The notes beneath the pieces are model-generated. The model worked only from the letters and a program-made list of their open reading frames with translations, ran no database searches and was not told the DNA's origin. A DNA stretch of 64,000 bases from Schistosoma haematobium (Eukaryota > Platyhelminthes > Trematoda > Strigeidida > Schistosomatidae), in contig NC_067202.1 in the NCBI RefSeq assembly GCF_000699445.3, positions 13,855,924-13,919,923 on the forward strand. The letters are read 5' to 3'. Of the stretch, positions 55,211 to 64,000 are shown in pieces (the stretch's first letter is position 1; every line of letters begins with the position of its first letter). The position numbers and the translations under genes are program-made.

Positions 55211-55742
55211 AAAATAATGAAAACCGAGTTTTAAACTAATTCAACCCACATTTATGATCACATTGAATCAGATTGAGTACGATAGAAATGATCGAAAGTG
55301 ATAATTCTAACACACACACACACATGCACGCACACACGCACATACATAAAGAAACTATTAAGTTACGATAATCTGGATAAATTTGATCAGTTCATATTAC
55401 AAAGAATAAAATGTTACTTCATATGGGTATGAATAAAGAATAAATCGAAATTCTCTTTAGTTATTTACTTTATCTAATTTATCAAAGTCGTAGTTACCGA
55501 AATTTTTTATTTATAACAGTTTCTAAGGTATGAAATTCATACTGAATTCATTTATTCTATTCTTCTGGTTCATTAAACTTATTCATTCTACCGAATTTAT
55601 AGTTTAAAATAAACAATCATTTATTGTTTCGTTTGATTCATAATAGAATGATCTTATTGTTCTCAAGTTTCTTCGAATGTGTGATCTTTTGTTTTATTGT
55701 TTGACGCAAAAGAAATAGAAGTTTCCATAGATTATAAAGAAT

Positions 55743-55991
<249 letters not shown>

Positions 55992-56529
55992 GTAGTTATA
56001 TAATAGAAAGAGCCCAATCTATACACTGAGTTCATGTTTATTCTTTAATCCATTGTCATCAGATTTCTTACTGATTGAAACTACATTCCACGTCACACAT
56101 TTATGCGTATTTGTCCAGTTTATAAATTCTACATATTGCACAATACTCAGTTCTCCCAGTTCTCACAGTGATACACTGTCTATATAAGTGTTAAAAAGGG
56201 GAACATCATTTTTATTGTACTGAATGTATTGTATGTAATATATATTATCTATGTGAAAAGGTAGTTTTTCGAATGAATTATTCGTTTCTTGGATGGTTAA
56301 TCATAGATTTGAACTCCATTCCACTTTTTTTGCTTTGGGCAACTAGATATGGTCATCAAACTTTATACACTTAGACTTTAGCCAGTAATCAAGTGAACTA
56401 ATCAATATCCGATAAATGGGTTAATTCTGTTCAAATAGATTTTGCACAGATTGCATTTTCTAAATTAATCAAATGAAAAAGTTTCTTGGAGTTTGACTAT
56501 AATTTTTATGTTTTATACATCATAGACCA

Positions 56530-57245
56530 GTTTTTGTTGGAGGATCACTTGAAAATCATGGACCATTAAGTAACTGTTTAGTCTTAGTATGAGACTACTC
56601 AACAGTTTGTATCCATCACCCTTAAGTCCTCCAGAAGTGCTATAGAGACCTGTATCAAGACAAAACATCTCTTTGGTGACCCCTGGTTTCTAATGAAATT
56701 CTAGCTTAGATCAATCTACGATAATTATAATGTTGATAATTTTGAGGAAATCAGCTGTCAGTAGTAATTATCATGTTATTAGTTGTATTACTTCACTTAA
56801 CTATCGGTTTTAAATAATTTACTGTAAAAAATGGTTGTGGTCTTTGTCCCTTCAAACTTGTCAACTTTTTACTTCACTCATTACTGTTTCTTCCTAGTAT
56901 GGGATAACTCAATTGCAGTAACCGTTCACAGCCTCCAACAAAGGCGATCGAATCGAAGATCTTTAGGTTTCAGGTGTGAAACAGTTGTTTAACAATCATA
57001 TTAGAAGATGATTGCACAATGTCATAAACTGATTGAATCTAGAAAATGTAAACCATTGAATGTTAATTCAGTTGTCTATAGGCTAAGCGTTCTCCCTAAG
57101 ACGTGAATTTCTTAATTTTGATATCCTGTGAAGTTTTGGATGAGTGTTGTTGAGGAGTCCGATACTATGACCAAACAACAGTTTAGTATTTGTATGACTT
57201 TCAATGATTATGTAAATAATATCAGTTCACTATATAAAATATGAC
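56530..57245. mobile_element. highly decayed family B-like fragments
   Basis: Landmarks at 56545-56720, 56890-57000 and 57035-57240 (AGTATGAGACTACTCAACAG, CTAAGCGTTCTCCC, GAGGAGTCCGATACTATGACC) place these as ancient copies. Confidence 0.4.
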
Positions 57246-57344
57246 ATTCAACAATTATGCAATATTTGGAAATACAGGGACTGAATAAACAAAAAAAACT
57301 ATACGTATATTGTTTCCATGCCTCTGAGCGGTTTTAAAACCCGG

Positions 57345-57345
<1 letters not shown>

Positions 57346-57397
<52 letters not shown>
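57346..57397. repeat. (AT)26 microsatellite
   Basis: This is an uninterrupted AT run of about 52 bp. Confidence 0.95.
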
Positions 57398-57399
<2 letters not shown>

Positions 57400-57400
<1 letters not shown>

Positions 57401-58340
57401 ACATGTCAGTTAAATAATATCTATAAGGTTGACCGCCAAAATACAACCCCCTTTAAAGGTTAAAATTCATTGAAGCGCAACTTATTGTAATGAACCTGTC
57501 AACAGTAAACGGAAAATTCTTATACGGATCATACTGTTGCTAAGACCACTTCTTTTTTTTTCTTCATTTTCCTTTGTGTGTTTCTATGCATATATTTCCA
57601 TCAGACAATATATTTATATATTTAACCATAGATTAAATTTATTCAACTGAAGGATGGGAGTGAGCGTTGGTTAAAACACAGAGAGATAAGGTCTTGTTTA
57701 CTTGCCTAAGGATGGCTGAGTTCTTTTTTTTAAATAATTTTTGTTTATTCGTCAAATATACGTTAGTAACCAGTTTGAAGACAAGATCATAGATGAAAAA
57801 TTAAATGAATAACAGAAAAGAAATAGGCTTCTTTTTTGTTGCGTAATTGCTGTAAGGCATTATTACGTAATTTTGTCAAATGTTATTGTTTAATCATCTT
57901 TAAAATATTAAATATATATTTCTTTAAGCCAATAGTTATACTAGCAATTAAGTTTTTGTTATAGTCAACCCACCCCACGATGATGCACAAACAAACAAGC
58001 ACACACATGCACAGATACACTTTAGAAGGACAATAATACCACCAGTAATAATTATAATGGCAATAATAAATCTAGCAACTGTCAAATTTTGACGATTTCT
58101 TATGAGTAGGTAACGATGATGAGAAGAAAAAAAATATCAGTATGTCGTTATAGTTGGTGATTTGATAGTTAAACGGATTTGATATCCAAGACGTTTTATC
58201 ACTGGGTGTCGAGTGAAAGTACTAATATTCTTCTGTAAAAGCTTAATGTTGATTACATAAATGGTGAACTCATTTGATGGATAAATTATTAAATTATATC
58301 TACATTCTAATAGGAAGAGATTAGATCATACATAATATTG
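57400..58340. other. AT-rich stretch, no gene seen
   Basis: There are homopolymer T and A runs and a small AC-rich patch (CACACACATGCACAGATAC near 58000). No conserved frame was found. Confidence 0.4.
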
Positions 58341-58344
58341 ATGG

Positions 58345-58585
58345 ATAAGTTTCGTGGATTAGTTGAAGTTAAACATTAACACCGTTGAATGTTGGCCAGC
58401 TCAGTGGTCTAGTGGTTAAGCGCTCACGTGTGAGACTGATAGATCATGGGTTCGAATTCTGCGAGGCGAGGTCATGGATGCACACTGCCGAGGAGTCCCA
58501 CAATAGGACGAAAAGGCCGTTCAGTGCTTCCAGGTTTTTCATAATGGTCTAGCTTCGATTGACTCATGATCTCAACTATTGAAAT
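58345..58585 (+). mobile_element. family B SINE, nearly complete
   Basis: CGTGGATTAGTTGAAGTTA, CCAGCTCAGTGGTCTAGTGG, GGGTTCGAATTCTGC and TTGACTCATGATCTCAAC are present. The hammerhead core reads CCGAGGA and is predicted inactive. Confidence 0.75.
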
Positions 58586-58734
58586 ATAAATAGTTGTCTG
58601 AATCAAATTAAACTGATAATAGATTTGATTCTTTATGATATGAATGTGTGAATGTGCACTACCACTAAGGATTCTTACATAAGGATAAAACAGATATCAA
58701 GAATGTCTTGTTTTTCAATAGTTATCTCGTGCTA

Positions 58735-58935
58735 TTTTGAACTCAGTCTGATGTAACTAGATTTCAAAATGAATTGATATTCACTTTTTGACTCGGACCA
58801 AATACTGTTCACTTCAAATTCCATTGGTGTAAACATCAACACACTCTGTAATGTGGATACATTCGGCTGACGAGCCTCAAATAGAGTGAAACGCATGTCC
58901 TGGATTCTCCTACTAGCCACTATTTATCTTTGTTT
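58735..58935 (+). mobile_element. Smα-type SINE, 3' part with preserved ribozyme
   Basis: CAAATTCCATTGGTGTAAAC is the diverged box B side. ATACATTCGGCTGACGAGCC, AGTGAAACGCATGTCCTGG and TCCTACTAGCCACTATTTATC follow. The head is partly inverted or decayed. Confidence 0.7.
58861..58906 (+). ncRNA. hammerhead ribozyme, Smα type, intact core
   Basis: Stem I ATTCGG pairs with CTGGAT through Watson-Crick and G-U pairs. Core CTGACGA, stem II GCCTC/GAGT, GAAA, stem III ACGCATGT and the GTC triplet at 58897-58899 are all present. Confidence 0.7.
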
Positions 58936-59094
58936 CTTCAAAATAGTTTCATTTTACGGTATTATTCATTCTATTATTGGATCGTGATGAATATAATGCT
59001 TCATTAGTATGTTCCGATGACCACACCACAGATTAACTCAAAATTCCTTGGGTCAGTATTCAATCGTACAATTCTAAATTTAATCAAAATTGTA

Positions 59095-59370
59095 ATATCG
59101 TGGTGTATGCTACTGATGTCGACAGATATAAGCAATATGTACCATCAATAGAAAGTGAAATGCCTGGCGGCAGAAAGTTAAAATGATCAATGAAAACAGA
59201 ACAAGAACAGAAAATGATTGCTGTGGAAACAAAGGAGCAATCAAGTCTGAGACGACTGATTGACATTTTGCTAATGAAGTATTCACTGTATGATCCTCTG
59301 ATTTTACTAAGATATTCTGTAATTTTGTAAACATATACATTCGATTATCCTCACTTGGTGTTCTCATTCA
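59095..59370. repeat. palindrome-bearing dispersed repeat
   Basis: GTATGCTACTGATGTCGAC with AGATATAAGCAATATG is the degenerate palindrome. It is followed by AAGTGAAATGCCTGGCGGC and CAAGTCTGAGACGACTGATTG. Confidence 0.55.
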
Positions 59371-59465
59371 CTACAATATAACACAATAATTATCCAATAC
59401 CGTTGCAATCATATCTCAACTCTATCAGTCTAGTATTGGATGATTTTCATCGAATACAACCTATT

Positions 59466-59659
59466 TTTTTGGTGGAGCTTTGTTCTCTGAGCTGGATGAT
59501 TTGGTCGTGAAGCTTTCATCGTTCTTCTGAACGACATCATCAGCACAAACTTCAGGCACTTCACTTCTACCTGAAGTTCATGCTGATGATGTCGTTCAGA
59601 AGAACGATGAAAGCTTCACGACCAAACCATCCAGCTCAGAGAACAAAACTCCACCAAAA
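59466..59659. repeat. near-perfect 90-bp inverted repeat
   Basis: Arms at 59466-59556 and 59570-59659 are separated by a 13-bp spacer. Only about four mismatches are seen (for example GAGCTTTG against GAGTTTTG). Single-arm relatives of this sequence occur at 12720-12830 and 20645-20760, so the hairpin arose from two opposed copies of one repeat. Confidence 0.85.
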
Positions 59660-60590
59660 TCATCCACCTCAGCTACAAATCTTCTCCACAATCTCAGAAT
59701 ACAACCTATGAAACTCCTTTATTTACAAACTTCAACTGATCAATTTATTGATCAGTTTATTAAATTTCATGTTTGTTTATTAGTTCTCTTTGTGTTTTTT
59801 TTCTCTTTTTGAATAAGTAGCCTAAAGCAAAGTTTCACTGGTGTACAATTTTTATTAAACATAAGCAAAAGGTATTAAAATTAGATTGGTCGATTTAATA
59901 ATTAAAATAAAACTTACCCTAAAGGGATAATTCTCTCTTGTTCAATATTACATAAGGGTTATTAGGTATTATCAACACGGGAATATTATTAGATCGGATT
60001 TGTTCTATACACACATACATATGCATTAAAACAAATGAATATCTATATATATTAATGCATGTATCATCTGTAATCTGTTGTGTTCCTCTTCAATAACTCG
60101 TCTCTTTTCACTTTCTTTTCAACTTGTTTCTCTTCATTATACAACTGTAACTAGCAAATTTCACTCTTTCCAATTATTACAGTTTACCCTATTCATAATG
60201 AAAATGACTTTCAAAAAAGGTTGATTACATAACTACAATCTATGTGGTTTAACAAGAAGGAAGAAGTAAACGAATGAAAATCACTTTAATGACTTGAATT
60301 TGTACATGAGTTAGTTAGGGTTAATTGAGTATTAACTAAACTCATGTTTTTAGATGATGTCAGTAATGGGATTAATTATCAGGTTTATGAATGAAATTGA
60401 TCAAATTATCATTGACCAAGCCCCCTTGATTGTCTATTTTTCTCTGTCTGTTGTATACTTTCTCTTTTATTGTATCCACAATTAAATTTTTCATGTTTAA
60501 CTAATTAAGTAATTAACGGAGCAGAGAATCTGTTCAATTAAATAGTCAAAAACAAATGAGAATGTGCAATAACATTCGTAAAAGAATCTT
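59660..60590. other. AT-rich stretch, no gene seen
   Basis: It lies between the 59.5 kb hairpin and the decayed SINE remnants near 60.6-60.9 kb. There is no open frame above 60 codons with plausible composition. Confidence 0.4.
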
Positions 60591-61094
60591 AAGTATGAGA
60601 TTGTGGAGGTCGTTTAGGTTTATACAATTGAAAACTACTGAAAATATGGAAGTATTGGATACCAGTTTTAGGTTAATATGGGACTCTTCAGTGGTTGTGT
60701 GCATCCATGATCTTACAAATGGAAAACGAAACCAGGACCTTTGGTGATGAATTCTATTAGATCCTTACTCAGTAATCTAGAAGCTAACCGAATGTCTTGG
60801 GTTTGACTCCTAGTTCGTGTACTACCACTGAGTAGTTCAATGCTAATCTCACACTAAGAAGAAATGGTAGTTCAGTGCATAGAGATCGATAATGGTAAAC
60901 AAGATTATATTTGAAACAATTTCAGTGTCATTATAATTGAAGCACTTCTAACTGATTCATGCTTCTTCAAGAAAATAATCATACTCAGATTAGCTGAAAA
61001 GGTTGGAATTTATTTACATTTTAATCACCGAGATTTCGGTTCAAATATAATTTTGTATACATACAATGTCTTCTATATAACTGGTGTTCACTTT

Positions 61095-61645
61095 TGATGA
61101 ATATTAAAAATAGTACTCGCCCCAAATGGTACGTCTGAAGGTGGGAAGAGTACTCTCTTCTTCTCGAAATGCTATCACATGGCCACGCATACACAGCCTC
61201 TGTCAGAGAAGTACTACTCACTGCCATCTCGCGGAGAAGGTGTTGTTTATGAAATTAAAAGGACGAAAAGCAAATGTCCGGTAGGGGCTTTCACTGGATT
61301 GGTGGATATAGAGGCTCCACCTAAAGGAGTTGGAAAACGCCGATTTCAAGCCGATAGTGCACATGGGCTCCAGGATCCTGAAGCAACAATTGGCATATGA
61401 AACTAGCTTTGGTTACTGGCTACCATAGAAATGCATCACCTAATGTTGCTTCACTATCATGTGGTTTAGACCTTTAGGTCAGACTCTGGAAGTGATCCCC
61501 TTATAAAATCACCTTCTTTGGTTTGCGCACCCGGGCAGTATCGCATCCCTAACACTAATCGAATGATTTATGTGACGCATATCTATTTGGTGCCTTCTCG
61601 TACCAATGTTTATGTGTTCAAATTAATAAATAAAATCACGAGAGA
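61095..61645 (+). mobile_element. non-LTR retroelement 3'-end fragment (unclassified)
   Basis: This is the forward-strand relative of the 31.6 kb block. A 73-codon frame at 61179-61400 (GGVDIEAPPKGVGKR-like, read as TGLVDIEAPPKGVGK) is probably the last coding part or a pseudo-frame. It ends with TTAATAAATAAAATCAC, a typical short-repeat tail. Confidence 0.55.
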
Positions 61646-61767
61646 GTAAATATACTATTGATGTTTATTTTTCAATATATTATTTGAAACTGAATAAGAT
61701 AAGTGTTCATGAATCTCCTTCCCAATGTTCAATATAATTGTATTCATAGAAAACTTATATTAAATGA

Positions 61768-62420
61768 TCCCGCCCCGCGAGATTCGAACCCAGGACATAT
61801 CAGACTCGCACGAGAGCGCTTACCCACTAGACCACTGAGCCGACATCCAACGGTGTTGATGTCCAACTTCGACCAATCCACGAAATTGAGCGACACATCC
61901 ACTACCATTCACTGCTTCCAGGTTTTCTATAGTGGTCTAACTTCAGTTAACTCATGGTCTCAACTATTAAAATTACTACAATATCCACAAAATAACTTCT
62001 GATATATTAAATGGTTAAAATGAAATCCATTGCGAAGATCACACTATTGTATGCAGGATTGAGAAATTAAATGAATTTATTTTAAAAGTATTTGAAAATA
62101 CTGTAGATCGATATTTTATTGAACATTGAAAAAGGTTGGTCGCCCTTACACTGTTAGACAGAATCCTTTAAGTTAGTTTTTCAAATCACATCAGACGGGA
62201 CAGACTTTTCGTCAGAGTATGGAGCTACAAAACAGTGCTCAACCACGATCTTGTACGTGGAACCAGTACACAAGATCTTCATTCTCGTGCATGAACGCTT
62301 AACCTCTAGAACGAAATAGTCATCCAGTGCTTACACGTTTTAGATGGTGATCTAGCTTACATCGACCAGTGGATTCAACTGTGAAAATACTACAATCTCC
62401 ACAAATCCCCATACTGATGA
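61768..62420 (-). mobile_element. family B SINE copies, inverted, decayed
   Basis: Bases 61768-61900 hold the inverted tRNA-like part (CGAGATTCGAACCCAGGAC, GACCACTGAGCCGAC) joined to a + 3' tip to about 61995. Bases 62155-62420 hold another inverted copy ending ACAAATCCCCATACTGATGA. Confidence 0.55.
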
Positions 62421-62989
62421 TAATAATAATATGTGAATTAGTTAAGACTTCTACTATCATGAAGAAAAGTGCTCAACTCAGATTGTCAACATATCTCCCC
62501 GCACTCTCTCTCCCTCTCTCTCTTAATTGACATGATACAATCATAACAAATGCTAGGTTCCACAGTTTTAATTAAAGTTGAATAGTAGGTAACAGTGGAA
62601 TCAAGAAAGATGGATAGATAAATCAGCAACCTGATATTGATGTTCTTGTTCGAGATCTCAACATGACATACTTCACTTCAAATATCCAGCATATTATTCA
62701 ATAGATTACTTAGATCACGTAGTCACTGACTTATACCAACAGAGATCAATCAATCACACATCTTAGTAATAACACTGGGAAATCGCAAAACTTTACAAGT
62801 AAATTGACAATTCTTATGTTCATATTGACTAATATTAGGAAAAAGTGTTACAGTCATATGATTGTTCTAATGTAGGTTCAATTTTCAATGAGTTATCAAT
62901 ACTGGGACTAAAGTAGGGTGTACCATTTGAATTCACTTCCTTTAGAGAGAAAAAACAACTTTCAGTTTAAAACGATTTACAACGAAAAA

Positions 62990-64000
62990 CATGGAAACCA
63001 ACGTAAAATTAACCTCCTGTAAGATAAATTTATAATTCGCTGGTCAAAAACGCCTAACTAATTATGACAAACTCTTATGTGCGTATTCGCTTATAGAATG
63101 ATAAATCAACTGAACGCATCATAGTTCCGATTCATCTCATTATAAATAAGATAGTGAGATACTGTCAAACTAACTGATTCCATATCTTATTCGATACACC
63201 TCGGACTTGTGATCAACAAACTGACAATTTTATAATGCAAAATACTGTTGTACACTCGAATGAACAACAACACTGAACACAACACGTGACAACATACAAA
63301 GAAACATTCACCACTTCATACCACCATCCAACAAGTGACAACAGATCACGAGAATATCGTACTCTTCAATCTCCTGAGTAAATACAGAATGTTTGATCAC
63401 AATTGCATTATGATACGTGTATACATCACTGTGTGTTTCTAACTCTCCTTCCACGTAAACACTTTACACAATAACAGTATCAACATTCAAACAAATAGTG
63501 AGTGGTCAATATGTTGATTATCCAGTAGGTGGGAGGGTGAGGGTGGTCTGTAAATAATATCAACAAGTTGGAAACTAATCAATTGACGATAATATGTTGC
63601 TTGACAAACACTCAATCCATGTATAATCAATTTGTGGATATCGAACATTGTCACATTCACATAGTTCATCTACACGATAAAAGGAACAAATAAACTGGAT
63701 TGATGAACACTGGTCAATTTGTTTATTTAAACAATCACATGAGGTTGGAGATTAGAGGAAGAACAGTAAGAACACAAACACCATGGCAACTGGATTCGAT
63801 GATATGTTCAATGATATTTGCTCATATATTCACCATGTCAGTCTATTGAAACTGTCTTTCTCCAAATTGTTTTCATTCTATAGAATTTGAAAATATTTGA
63901 AACAAGGAAGTACAGAACATTTGTTACATTACTCATATGATTAGATCGTTGATTAGTGTATATCCTTGAGAAGTCGTGACTAGTGGAATTCAAACGAGTC
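62990..64000. repeat. long dispersed direct repeat, copy 2 (runs off the window)
   Basis: This is the second copy of the segment at 45.6-46.8 kb in the same orientation. Identity is high, with scattered substitutions that increase after about 63820. Homology continues to the last base of the window, so the true right end is not visible. Confidence 0.75.

Overview
This window looks like AT-rich nuclear DNA from a blood fluke of the genus Schistosoma. Three things point there. First, there are many degraded tRNA-headed SINE copies carrying hammerhead ribozymes, including the Smα type (core CUGACGA, stem II closed by a short loop, then GAAAC, with a downstream arm CTGGATTCCACTGC). Second, there are fragments of RTE-like and CR1-like non-LTR retrotransposons. 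Third, genes have small exons in very long introns, with Asn/Ser/His-rich insertions. No bacterial-type gene layout, CRISPR array or operon is visible, and most short open frames are repeat translations.

Two host genes can be read. On the + strand, from about 8.66 to 25.85 kb, lies the 3' half of a class B (secretin-family) GPCR. Its exons are 61, 64, 719, 130 and 42 nt plus a terminal coding exon. All splice phases agree and encode TM4 to TM7 and the tail (371 residues); a probable 3'-UTR exon carries AATAAA. The N-terminal domain and TM1 to TM3 are not found and probably lie upstream of the window. On the - strand is a NeuroD-type bHLH transcription factor: a main exon at 32.46-33.59 kb preceded by a strong splice acceptor, and a candidate first coding exon at 48.76-49.19 kb that joins it in frame across a 15.2 kb intron. 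Three CCAAT boxes lie upstream of the candidate start codon.

The rest is mostly intronic or intergenic repeats: (i) SINE family B, tRNA-like head plus a hammerhead with core CUGAGGA, tens of copies or fragments and often in head-to-head pairs; (ii) Smα-type SINEs; (iii) a third SINE type, family C, with a tRNA-like head and its own hammerhead; (iv) 3' ends of an RTE-clade element at about 1.5, 14.8, 17.0, 40.8 and 51.3 kb; (v) a CR1/Jockey-like reverse transcriptase fragment at 17.8-18.6 kb; (vi) an LTR family including a solo LTR with a 5-bp target duplication; (vii) a MITE-like repeat; (viii) a palindrome-bearing repeat; (ix) a roughly 1 kb repeat present twice, 17.2 kb apart; and (x) microsatellites, notably a 249-bp pure TCTA array. 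The features most worth following are the hammerhead families, including a subfamily sharing one core-inactivating change, and the GPCR with an enlarged third intracellular loop and no cysteine at the usual ECL2 position.
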